The notes under the pieces: model-generated
The model's database searches: none
The model's input: only the letters and a program-made list of their open reading frames with translations
What the model was told of the DNA's origin: nothing
Translations under genes and position numbers: made by a program
Assembly (NCBI GenBank): GCA_947382625.1
Contig: CANDAG010000013.1
Coordinates: 23,292-87,291 of the forward strand
DNA: 64,000 bases
From: an uncultured Lachnospiraceae bacterium
Lineage (GTDB): Bacteria; Bacillota; Clostridia; Lachnospirales; Lachnospiraceae
Reading direction: 5' to 3'
Shown: one piece after another, positions 1 through 7,414 of the stretch
Layout: each line of letters starts with the position of its first letter
Numbering within the stretch: position 1 is the stretch's first letter

Positions 1-573
1 CTGCTCAAGAGCATCCACATATGCGGAAGCATCCATCTTGCCCATCAGCTTCTCAACAGTTACTACCACGTTGGTAGTCTGGTCATCAGCCACGCTCATC
101 ATTTCATATACAGAAGTAAGCTCTGCATATTTTAACTGAAGCTCGCTGAAATCTTCGGAGAGAACCTCCTGTCCAAGACCCATCAGCTCGTTAAGCTCTT
201 CCTCGGTAGACATTCCCATTCCTTCAGGAGCGGTGTAACGAAGTCCGAAGAACTCGCTTTCCCAGCCTGTCTCGGTTACGGTACCCTTTGCATATTTTCC
301 GGCTGCTGCTTCGCTGTCTTCTGCTTCAACATCCTCGCCTGCTGCGTCTGCATCCTCTGCCCCGGCATCCTCGCCCGCAGCGTCTATGTCCTCTCCTGCT
401 GCATCTGCTGCATCTTCCACCTCAGCATCCTCTGCTGCATCCGTATCTTCTGTACCTGCTTCCTCGGAAACATTAGCATCTGTATTGCTGCTTGCTTCCT
501 TGTCGGAATTTCCGCCGCATGCGCTGAGCACAACTGTCATTGCCAGTGCCATTAATAATACTTTTCTTTTCAT
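1..573 (-). CDS. lipoprotein of unknown function, 3' end beyond window
   Basis: Reads leftward and leaves the window without a stop, so only the first 191 residues are seen. The start at 573 is set by AGGAGG five bases upstream. The N-terminus has a short basic region (KRK), a hydrophobic stretch and a lipobox LSAC with the acylated Cys at residue 19. A low-complexity linker rich in Asp, Glu and Ala follows (about residues 25-88), then a more ordered region starting near GWESEFFGLRYTAPEGM. The secreted, membrane-anchored location is well supported. The family is not recognised; similar lipoproteins of unknown role are common in Lachnospiraceae. Confidence 0.8.
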   Translation of the reverse strand, partial: MKRKVLLMALAMTVVLSACGGNSDKEASSNTDANVSEEAGTEDTDAAEDAEVEDAADAAGEDIDAAGEDAGAEDADAAGEDVEAEDSEAAAGKYAKGTVTETGWESEFFGLRYTAPEGMGMSTEEELNELMGLGQEVLSEDFSELQLKYAELTSVYEMMSVADDQTTNVVVTVEKLMGKMDASAYVDALEQ

Positions 574-588
574 GTTATCCTCCTCATT

Positions 589-607
589 TTGCAGGCCTGG
601 CCTGCAA
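589..607. promoter_or_regulatory. odd-centred perfect palindrome upstream of the lipoprotein gene
   Basis: A 19-bp sequence, TTGCAGGCC-T-GGCCTGCAA, is perfectly symmetrical about a single central base. It lies just upstream of the Shine-Dalgarno of the leftward lipoprotein gene, inside its presumed 5' leader. It could be an operator or a small leader hairpin; there is no T-run to make it a terminator. Confidence 0.4.
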
Positions 608-624
608 TATTTTAAACAAGTATA

Positions 625-653
625 TTTATAACACTACCAATCAATTTATGCAA
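625..653 (-). promoter_or_regulatory. candidate sigma-A promoter of the lipoprotein gene
   Basis: Read on the minus strand: -35 TTGCAT, a 17-bp spacer, then -10 TATAAA, about 50 bases upstream of the lipoprotein start codon. Spacing is ideal and both hexamers are close to consensus. Assigned by inspection only. Confidence 0.4.
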
Positions 654-710
654 CCGTTTTTGATGTACTTAATGAAATACAATCTATTTCTTTATAAAAT
701 CTTAACTATT

Positions 711-1505
711 TTATCCCAAAGCCACATCCAGTATCATCATGATCAGAAAGCCTGCCATGACGCCTGCCGTCCCCAGATTGGAATGCTCTCCCTGGTTCGC
801 CTCAGGGATCAGCTCCTCCACCACCACATAGATCATAGCCCCCGCTGCAAAGGCCAGAAACCATGGCATATAAGGAGCGATCTGCAGGGCGATCAGTGTG
901 ATCCCCACGCCAAAAAGTAACTCTACCAGACCGGAAAGGCTGCCAAATACAAAGGCCCTCATCCTGCTCATCCCCTCCTGCCTCAGGGGCAGAGAAATAG
1001 CCACGCCCTCCGGAAAATTCTGGATCCCGATCCCTAAGGCAAGCGCAAAGGCGGCCGCATAGAGAGCCGGATCCTCCGGATGCTGTGCCGCCATGGCAAA
1101 GGCAAGCCCAACTGCCATTCCCTCCGGAATATTATGGAGGGTAACCGCCAGTACCAGCAGGGTGGTTCTGTGAAAAGAGGTGCGCATTCCTTCTGGCTGC
1201 TTTTCTCCCAGATGCAGATGGGGCATAAGGAAATCCAGCAAATATAAGAAAAGTCCTCCGATCACAAATCCGCCTGCCGCCGGAACCCAGGGGATCCCTC
1301 CCGCCTCCGCCGCTTCATCAATGGCGGGAATAAGCAGTGACCATACCGAAGCGGCCATCATCACTCCCGCCGCAAAACCAAGAAAAGCTCTTTGAATATT
1401 TTTTCCCATATCCTTTTTAAAAATGAATACCACACTGGCGCCAAGGGCTGTCATAAAAAATGTAAATCCCGTCCCTGCAGCTGCCCAACTGATTGCCTGG
1501 CTCAT
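711..1505 (-). CDS. zupT: ZIP-family divalent metal transporter
   Basis: A 264-residue integral membrane protein with about eight hydrophobic segments, the usual length for bacterial ZIP/ZupT proteins. The two signature metal-binding helices are visible as HNIPEGMAVG and QNFPEGVAIS, and a conserved late VVEELIPE also fits. The family imports zinc and other divalent metals across the cytoplasmic membrane. The start at 1505 follows a GAGGG Shine-Dalgarno. It stands alone between the KDG operon terminator and the lipoprotein gene; nothing nearby points to a particular metal. Confidence 0.85.
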   Translation of the reverse strand: MSQAISWAAAGTGFTFFMTALGASVVFIFKKDMGKNIQRAFLGFAAGVMMAASVWSLLIPAIDEAAEAGGIPWVPAAGGFVIGGLFLYLLDFLMPHLHLGEKQPEGMRTSFHRTTLLVLAVTLHNIPEGMAVGLAFAMAAQHPEDPALYAAAFALALGIGIQNFPEGVAISLPLRQEGMSRMRAFVFGSLSGLVELLFGVGITLIALQIAPYMPWFLAFAAGAMIYVVVEELIPEANQGEHSNLGTAGVMAGFLIMMILDVALG

Positions 1506-1590
1506 ATTTCCCTCTTTTCTGCATCCCTGAATGACGGATGCTTCCTTCTATGTTATAAATATACATTTTTTTCCTTTTTGTGCCTGTATA

Positions 1591-1634
1591 GCAAACGCCG
1601 ACACGCTTCGCGAATCGGCTTATTGCTCAAAGCA
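1591..1634 (+). repeat. REP-like short interspersed repeat, copy 1
   Basis: The sequence AAACGCCGACACGCTTCGCG followed by AATCGGCTTATTG can fold as GCCGA/TCGGC closing an inner CGC-TTC-GCG hairpin. Related copies are near 21267, 23136 (shortened), 23594, 23626, 28981 (inverted), 49636 (inside a gene) and 50681. This copy lies between the KDG operon terminator and zupT. Confidence 0.75.
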
Positions 1635-1637
1635 AAC

Positions 1638-1668
1638 AACGGATGGCACACCGCTTATGCCATCCGTT
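1638..1668 (-). terminator. terminator of the kdu/kdg operon
   Basis: A perfect 11-bp inverted repeat (AACGGATGGCA / TGCCATCCGTT, 9-base loop) lies about 55 bases past the kdgK stop. On the minus strand it is followed by a T-rich tract, consistent with an intrinsic terminator. Confidence 0.65.
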
Positions 1669-1722
1669 ATTATAAGCAATATTTTTTTATTTACTCCGGA
1701 TATGGATCCGGTTCTTCTGTCC

Positions 1723-2754
1723 TTATCTCTGTACCCGTCCGGAAGCATCTCCGCCTGCAAGGGTTTCCACTTCCTTGCGGGAAACCAGATTAAAGTCTCC
1801 AGGGATGGTGTGCTTCAAAGCAGAAGCCGCCACGCCAAATTCTAAGGCCGCCTTAAAGTCCTTTCCGTCCACAAGGCCGCAGATCACGCCGCCTGCAAAG
1901 GAATCCCCGCCGCCCACACGGTCAATGATGGGATGAATGCTGTATTCCTTGGAATGATAAAATTCTTTGGTATCTCTGGAATAGATACAGGCTGACCATC
2001 CGTTGTCTGAAGCGGAATGGCTCACACGCAGAGAGGATACGCAGTACTCAAAGTTGAATTTCTCTACCATCTGCTCAAAAATGGATTTGTAGCCTGCCAG
2101 CTCCAGCTCACCGCTGGTAACGTCTGTCTCACCGGGCTTAAAACCAAGCACCAGCTCGGCATCCTCTTCGTTGCCGATACATACGTCCACATACTTCATC
2201 AGATTGGTCATAACCTTCTGTGCCTTTTCGGAGGTCCAGAGCTTCTTGCGGAAGTTTAAGTCCACAGATACCTTGACGCCATGCTTCTTAGCGGCGATCA
2301 GGGCCTTTTCTGTAAGCTCTGCAGCGCTGTCGGAAACTGCGGGAGTGATCCCGGTAAAATGGAACCAGTCCGCATCCTTAAAGATGTCATCAAAATCAAA
2401 ATCCGCCTCTGTAGCAGTGGAAATGGAAGAATGAGCCCTGTCATAAACCACCTTGGAGGGTCTCATGGAAGAGCCTGTCTCCAGATAGTAAATGCCAAGT
2501 CTTTCACCGCATCTTGCAATATGTCCGGTGGACACATTGTACTTACGAAGAGCAGCAACCGCACACTCCCCGATCTCATTGTCCGGAACAGCCGTTACAA
2601 ATTCCGCATCATGGCCATAGTTTGCCAGGGATACGGCTACATTTGCCTCGCCGCCGCCATAGTTCACATCAAACTCATCTGCCTGAATAAATTTTTCGTT
2701 ATTGGGCGTAGATAACCTCAGCATGATCTCGCCCATGGTAATAACCTTTGCCAT
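1723..2754 (-). CDS. kdgK: 2-keto-3-deoxygluconate kinase (PfkB family)
   Basis: A 343-residue ribokinase-type sugar kinase. The N-terminal sugar-binding region (GEIMLRLS, then YGGGEANVAVSLA) and the C-terminal PfkB signature GGGDSFAGG, with catalytic Asp near residue 284, are both intact. It would phosphorylate 2-keto-3-deoxygluconate to KDPG in the cytoplasm. It is the last gene of a five-gene leftward operon after kduI, kduD, an RpiB-like isomerase and the KDPG aldolase, which makes the substrate assignment strong. The start at 2754 follows AAAGGG with 7-base spacing. Confidence 0.9.
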   Translation of the reverse strand: MAKVITMGEIMLRLSTPNNEKFIQADEFDVNYGGGEANVAVSLANYGHDAEFVTAVPDNEIGECAVAALRKYNVSTGHIARCGERLGIYYLETGSSMRPSKVVYDRAHSSISTATEADFDFDDIFKDADWFHFTGITPAVSDSAAELTEKALIAAKKHGVKVSVDLNFRKKLWTSEKAQKVMTNLMKYVDVCIGNEEDAELVLGFKPGETDVTSGELELAGYKSIFEQMVEKFNFEYCVSSLRVSHSASDNGWSACIYSRDTKEFYHSKEYSIHPIIDRVGGGDSFAGGVICGLVDGKDFKAALEFGVAASALKHTIPGDFNLVSRKEVETLAGGDASGRVQR

Positions 2755-2803
2755 TTTATATCCCTTTCTACCGGTTCAGGCAGGCCAAAGCCGCCCGAAA
2801 TCT

Positions 2804-3769
2804 TTATTTCTGTACAAGATGTACTGCAAAGCCGCCAATTTCCTCTTTCAGATAAATTGCTTTGTATTTACCTTTCTCGTCCTTCTTTGCAGACTCTTCG
2901 TTGAACTCTACACCAAGAACAGTGCTCATATAATTCACTGCACGCTCAATATAGTTGGTCCTGATAGCAATATGCCCGTTCTTTCCAAGATAAGGAGTCT
3001 TCATCACCTCTACAGCCGTTCCTGCAAAAACAGATCCGCCGCCGATCTTTGCGGGCATGCCAAAAAGGAATGCAAAACGGTTGGCTGCCTTTATGGCTTC
3101 CTCCTCGTTCTCCATATTGATACCGATGTGTGCAAGCTCAAAGCCAAGCATGGTCTGAACGGCCTCTCTTGTAAGCTGTTCGATCTTATCCCACTCTCCT
3201 GCATTGATCAGATCCCCGGGTACCATCCAGGAGCCGCCGCATGCAATGATCTTGTTAAAATCAAGATAAGAAGTAAGATTCTTTGCATTGATGCCGCCGG
3301 TAGGCATAAACTTCATGTTCACGTAGGGAGCCGCCATTGCCTTGATCTTGGCAAGACCGCCTGACTGCTCTGCCGGGAAAAATTTCACTACATCAAGGCC
3401 AAGCTCGATGGCCAGCTCAATATCGCTGGGGCTTGATGTACCGGGTGTGATGGGTACGTTCTTCTCCTGACAGTATCTTACCGTATTGGCATTAAGACCG
3501 GGGCTTACGATAAATTTCGCGCCGGCTGCCACCGCTGCGTCTACCTGGGCAGCATTCAACACCGTACCTGCTCCAACGCACATATCCGGGAAATTCTCTG
3601 TCATGATCCTGATGGCCTCTGCGGCCGCATCAGTACGGAAGGTTACCTCCGCACAGGGAAGCCCGCCTGCACAAAGCGCTTTTGCCAGAGGAAGCGCATC
3701 CTCTGCCCTGTCGATCTTTACTACGGGGACAATCCCAATTTTGCTGATTTGTTCTAAAACCGGAACCAT
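2804..3769 (-). CDS. eda: KHG/KDPG aldolase with C-terminal VOC-like domain
   Basis: Residues 1 to about 210 are a class I KDPG/KHG aldolase: the catalytic Glu in AEVTFR (E41) and the Schiff-base Lys in VVKFFPAE (K129) are both present. Typical Eda proteins end near residue 210; this one continues for about 110 residues with a glyoxalase/VOC-like module (HIGINMENEEEA, HIAIRTNYIERAVNYM, GGFAVHLVQK). The aldolase splits KDPG into pyruvate and glyceraldehyde 3-phosphate. The start is set by GGAGG five bases upstream. Aldolase function is well supported; the role of the extra domain is unknown and it may only stabilise the oligomer. Confidence 0.88.
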   Translation of the reverse strand: MVPVLEQISKIGIVPVVKIDRAEDALPLAKALCAGGLPCAEVTFRTDAAAEAIRIMTENFPDMCVGAGTVLNAAQVDAAVAAGAKFIVSPGLNANTVRYCQEKNVPITPGTSSPSDIELAIELGLDVVKFFPAEQSGGLAKIKAMAAPYVNMKFMPTGGINAKNLTSYLDFNKIIACGGSWMVPGDLINAGEWDKIEQLTREAVQTMLGFELAHIGINMENEEEAIKAANRFAFLFGMPAKIGGGSVFAGTAVEVMKTPYLGKNGHIAIRTNYIERAVNYMSTVLGVEFNEESAKKDEKGKYKAIYLKEEIGGFAVHLVQK

Positions 3770-3901
3770 TTTTCCTCCATTTCCAACCTCTCTTACAGGT
3801 TATTTTTATTTGCGCAGCGGTCCGGCTTACCTGAACCGCTGCATCTTGCCAGTTTCTTCAAGCATACCATATGAAAGCAAACTGGTCTATAGATTCTTAA
3901 A

Positions 3902-4540
3902 TTATTCCAGGATCTCCTTCACGCACTCTGCCAGCTTATCACACTTGCAGTTTGCAAAGAAATACTCTTTAAATTTCTCACCGGAAAGAGCGCCCTTTAC
4001 AAGCTCCCTGTCAAGGTTTTTGAGGATCGTCTCCATATCGGTATGGGTAACCTCTTTTACGCTGTCAAGGATTTTTTTGTTCCTCTGCTCAGGAACCACT
4101 CTCTCCTTGGGGTAACCGCCGCCACCTGGCGCGCAGAACAGCTTCTCAAAAATATATTCCAGATTCAGTTCTCCGCCCCAGCCAAAGTTCTCTGCGAAGG
4201 GAAGGGCGATACAGTTTCCGTCATTTACCTGTGAAAAGAGGTAGGCATCCAGGGGAGAGGTAATGTGTCCGCAAAGCACCTTCGGGAAGGAGTTGCATGC
4301 AAGCATGGCGCCCTCTCCGGTTCCGCAACCGGTGATCACATAGTCCGCCGCCCCGGAATTTAAAAGCACTGCCGCTAAAATACCATTCTGGACATAGGTG
4401 AGCTGATGCTCATCCTCTGCCGAATACATCCCATAATTAAAAACCTCGTGTCCCATAGGTTCTACAACCTTTTTTAAAGTGGCGCAGATCAGCTCGTTTT
4501 TGGCTGCCTGGCTGTTCTCATTGATCAGAGCTATTTTCAT
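3902..4540 (-). CDS. RpiB/LacAB-type sugar-phosphate isomerase in the KDG operon
   Basis: A 212-residue protein whose first 150 residues match the RpiB/LacA/LacB fold, including the phosphate-binding and catalytic loop TGCGTGEGAMLACN. It is about 60 residues longer than standard RpiB because of a C-terminal helical tail. Family members interconvert ketose and aldose sugar phosphates. Position between kduD and the KDPG aldolase suggests it isomerises an intermediate of ketodeoxyuronate breakdown rather than ribose 5-phosphate; that is inferred from context only. The nearest GGAG is 13 bases before the ATG, a rather long spacing. Confidence 0.75.
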   Translation of the reverse strand: MKIALINENSQAAKNELICATLKKVVEPMGHEVFNYGMYSAEDEHQLTYVQNGILAAVLLNSGAADYVITGCGTGEGAMLACNSFPKVLCGHITSPLDAYLFSQVNDGNCIALPFAENFGWGGELNLEYIFEKLFCAPGGGGYPKERVVPEQRNKKILDSVKEVTHTDMETILKNLDRELVKGALSGEKFKEYFFANCKCDKLAECVKEILE

Positions 4541-4622
4541 AATTTAAACGAATCTCCTTTCACTGTCCGGGAGTTTTGCCTGCACACAGGATCCCGGCAT
4601 AAAGCGTTTACTATTTATTGAG

Positions 4623-5429
4623 TTACTGAGGCTGCTTTCCGATATAAGCCAGGATACCGCCGTCCACATAAAGCACATGGCCGTTTACGAAATCAGAGGC
4701 ATCGGAAGCAAGGAATACAGCAGGACCCTGTAAGTCTTCTGTCTCTCCCCAGCGTGCGGCAGGCGTCTTTGCAATGATAAACTGATCAAAAGGATGCTTG
4801 CTGCCGTCAGGCTGAACCTCTCTTAAGGGTGCAGTCTGAGGAGTTGCAATGTAACCGGGTCCGATACCGTTGCACTGGATATTGAACTCACCATACTCAG
4901 AAGCAATGTTCCTGGTGAGCATCTTAAGACCGCCCTTGGCAGCCGCATAAGCGGAAACTGTCTCACGGCCAAGCTCGCTCATCATGGAGCAGATATTGAT
5001 GATCTTTCCATGGCCTTTTTTGATCATGCCGGGGATAACAGCCTTGGATACAATAAAGGGTGCGTTCAGATCCACATCGATCACCTGACGGAACTGATCC
5101 GCGCTCATCTCAAGCATGGGGATCCTCTTGATGATACCTGCATTGTTTACAAGAATATCGATCACGCCCACTTCCTTCTCAACCTGGGCTACCATAGCCT
5201 GTACCTGCTCTTCATTGGTTACATCGCACACATAGCCGTGAGCCTTAATGCCTTTTTCTTCATAAGCGGCAAGTCCCTTGTCCACCAGCTCCTGCTTGAT
5301 ATCATTGAAAACGATGGTAGCGCCTGCTTCTGCATATGCGCTTGCAATGGCAAAGCCAATGCCGTAGGATGCTCCGGTTACTAATGCAATCTTGCCTTCC
5401 AGTGAAAATTTCTTCATAAAATCGCTCAT
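4623..5429 (-). CDS. kduD: 2-keto-3-deoxygluconate 5-dehydrogenase (SDR family)
   Basis: A 268-residue short-chain dehydrogenase with the nucleotide-binding motif TGASYGIG near the N-terminus, the NNAG motif, and the catalytic Ser and YAAAK. It reduces 2,5-diketo-3-deoxygluconate to 2-keto-3-deoxygluconate with NAD(P)H in the cytoplasm, after KduI and before KdgK. The kduI-kduD adjacency (35-bp gap) separates it from generic gluconate 5-dehydrogenases. GGAG lies eight bases upstream of the start. Confidence 0.9.
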   Translation of the reverse strand: MSDFMKKFSLEGKIALVTGASYGIGFAIASAYAEAGATIVFNDIKQELVDKGLAAYEEKGIKAHGYVCDVTNEEQVQAMVAQVEKEVGVIDILVNNAGIIKRIPMLEMSADQFRQVIDVDLNAPFIVSKAVIPGMIKKGHGKIINICSMMSELGRETVSAYAAAKGGLKMLTRNIASEYGEFNIQCNGIGPGYIATPQTAPLREVQPDGSKHPFDQFIIAKTPAARWGETEDLQGPAVFLASDASDFVNGHVLYVDGGILAYIGKQPQ

Positions 5430-5464
5430 TTTTCTTTCTCCTTTTTATTGTTTATTTACAGCTT

Positions 5465-6325
5465 TTACATCAGATCCTTCATTGCTACGCCGTCCATATC
5501 ATCGAAATCCTGGTTCTCTCCCACCATTCCCCAGATAAAGGTGTAGGCCCTTGAGCCGCATCCGGAATGGATGGACCAGCTGGGGGAGATCACTGCTTCC
5601 TCATTGCGCATTACGATGTGCCTTGTCTCTGTGGGCTCTCCCATATAATGCATCACGAAAGCATCCTCGGGCATTTCGAAGTAAAGGTAAACCTCCATAC
5701 GTCTGTCATGGGTATGGCAGGGCATAGTGTTCCACACACTGCCCGGTGCAAGCTTGGTCATCCCCATTACCAGCTGACAGCTTTCTACCTGCCCCGGCAG
5801 AATGTACTTACAGATCACTCTGTGGTTGGCGTCCTCCAAAGACCCTAACTCCACCTTATTCTCGTCCTTAACAATGACAACGCCGTCCTCCGGCGTTCCT
5901 TCCGGCTTGATCAGTACTGTGGGATAGGTTTTGTGGGCCGGTGCGCTGTTGATATAAAATTTGGCAGGCGTCCCGGCATCTACGCTCTCAAATACAATAT
6001 CCTTAGCGCCCATTCCGATGTACATGCCCTCTTTAAAGCCCACCTCATATCTTCTGCCGTCAATGCTGATAACCCCAGCGCCGCCGATATTGATCACACC
6101 CATCTCTCTTCTCTGGAGAAAATACTCTGCCCTCAGCTCATCTCCTGCTGTAAGGGTCAAAGGCCCCGCCGGTACTGCAGCTCCTGTGATGATCCTGTCA
6201 ATGTGGCTGTACACCAGCTTGATCTCTCCCGGCACAAACAGGTTCTGGATCAGAAACTCTTCCCGCAGTCTCTCTGTGGTATAGTGCTTCACGTCTCTTG
6301 GTGAAGCGGCCGTTCTCAGTTCCAT
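5465..6325 (-). CDS. kduI: 5-keto-4-deoxyuronate isomerase
   Basis: A 286-residue cupin-type isomerase of standard KduI length. It starts MELRTAASPRDVKHY and carries the metal-binding cluster MPCHTHDRRMEVY with a downstream SIHSGCGS. It converts 5-keto-4-deoxyuronate, the spontaneous product of unsaturated uronic acids released by GH88/GH105 enzymes or lyases, to 2,5-diketo-3-deoxygluconate. First gene of the leftward operon, preceded by a perfect dyad at 6376-6399. AAGGAG precedes the ATG. It ties this operon to the GH88 at 50780. Confidence 0.93.
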   Translation of the reverse strand: MELRTAASPRDVKHYTTERLREEFLIQNLFVPGEIKLVYSHIDRIITGAAVPAGPLTLTAGDELRAEYFLQRREMGVINIGGAGVISIDGRRYEVGFKEGMYIGMGAKDIVFESVDAGTPAKFYINSAPAHKTYPTVLIKPEGTPEDGVVIVKDENKVELGSLEDANHRVICKYILPGQVESCQLVMGMTKLAPGSVWNTMPCHTHDRRMEVYLYFEMPEDAFVMHYMGEPTETRHIVMRNEEAVISPSWSIHSGCGSRAYTFIWGMVGENQDFDDMDGVAMKDLM

Positions 6326-6375
6326 TTCTTCTCACTCCTTTCTTTTAATAAGCAACCCCTCAAAGTGATTTCAGG

Positions 6376-6399
6376 TTTCCTCCAGTCATCTGGAGGAAA
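6376..6399. promoter_or_regulatory. perfect dyad between kduI and its AraC neighbour
   Basis: TTTCCTCCAG and CTGGAGGAAA form a perfect 10-bp inverted repeat around a 4-base centre (TCAT), about 50 bp upstream of kduI in the divergent kduI/araC intergenic region. It may be an operator for a ketodeoxyuronate-responsive regulator or a leader hairpin. AraC proteins usually bind direct repeats, so a second regulator is possible. Confidence 0.5.
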
Positions 6400-6544
6400 T
6401 TTCCTTTGATATTATCCAGTATACATCAAAAAATTGTCTATGTCTTTTCAAATATTTCTTTAAATATTGCAAATTTTGAACTTACAATTTATAATCAAGA
6501 TAAGTTGTCATTTGGTTTAGCACAATTCAGGAAAGGAGCCGCCA

Positions 6545-7405
6545 ATGGAAGAATTATATTCCTGCCAACAGGCCATGGAGAACTGCTCTGCCACAGGGAC
6601 CTTCGCCATCGCTCATCTCTACAAAGAAGAAAAAACCATGGATATGCATATCCATGATTGCTACGAAATCTATTATTCCATCTCCGGCGGCAGGCAATTC
6701 CTGATCGACAATAAATTCTATTCCATGGATCCCGGAGATGTTTTTATCATCAATCAGTATGAAAGCCACAAGATCACCCAGGTAGATAAGATGGTCCATG
6801 AAAGGATCGTACTCTCCATCCACCCCGAATACACCAAGCGCCTTTCTTCCCCTGAGACAAACTTAGACGCCTGCTTTTCTGACCGTCCTTTGGACTTCTG
6901 CCACAGAATATCCCTGAACAAGGATCAGCAGAGCCGTTTCCTATACTATATCAACAAGATTACCGGAGCAGACGGGTACGGGCATGATATTGTGGAGCAG
7001 ACAGCCTTTATGGAGCTGATGCTTCTGATCAACAATGCCGTGCGTACCGGCCACCAGATGGAAAGTGCCGTGGGCGGCTATGGCTACAATCATCAGGTAG
7101 ATGATATCTTAGCTTACATTAATTTAAACATTGCCTCCCCCATCTCTATCGAACAGCTTGCCGGAGAGTTCTTTTTGAGCGAATCCTACATTTGCCGGAT
7201 CTTTAAGGCGGCCACCGGCACCACCATCAATAAATACATAAACGCCCGGCGCATCAGTATTGCCAAAGCGCTGCTAAGTGATGGTGCCAGCGTCATGGAA
7301 GCCTTCGAAAAAAGCGGTTTTTCGGATTACAGTAACTTTTTCAAGGCCTTTACCAGGGCTGTGGGGATTTCTCCGAAGAAGTATGCGCAATGCAGTGTGA
7401 GCTGA
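6545..7405 (+). CDS. AraC-family regulator, divergent from the kdu operon
   Basis: A 286-residue regulator with an N-terminal cupin-like sensing domain (MHIHDCYEIYYSISGG, DPGDVFIINQYESH) and two C-terminal helix-turn-helix motifs (ISIEQLAGEFFLSESYICRIF and FEKSGFSDYSNFFKAF). The start at 6545 is set by GGAAAGGAG. Divergent placement from kduI suggests it responds to an uronate-pathway metabolite and controls the kduI-kdgK operon, and perhaps the hydrolase at 7415; this is inference from context. Confidence 0.87.
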   Translation: MEELYSCQQAMENCSATGTFAIAHLYKEEKTMDMHIHDCYEIYYSISGGRQFLIDNKFYSMDPGDVFIINQYESHKITQVDKMVHERIVLSIHPEYTKRLSSPETNLDACFSDRPLDFCHRISLNKDQQSRFLYYINKITGADGYGHDIVEQTAFMELMLLINNAVRTGHQMESAVGGYGYNHQVDDILAYINLNIASPISIEQLAGEFFLSESYICRIFKAATGTTINKYINARRISIAKALLSDGASVMEAFEKSGFSDYSNFFKAFTRAVGISPKKYAQCSVS

Positions 7406-7414
7406 CGCTTCAGG

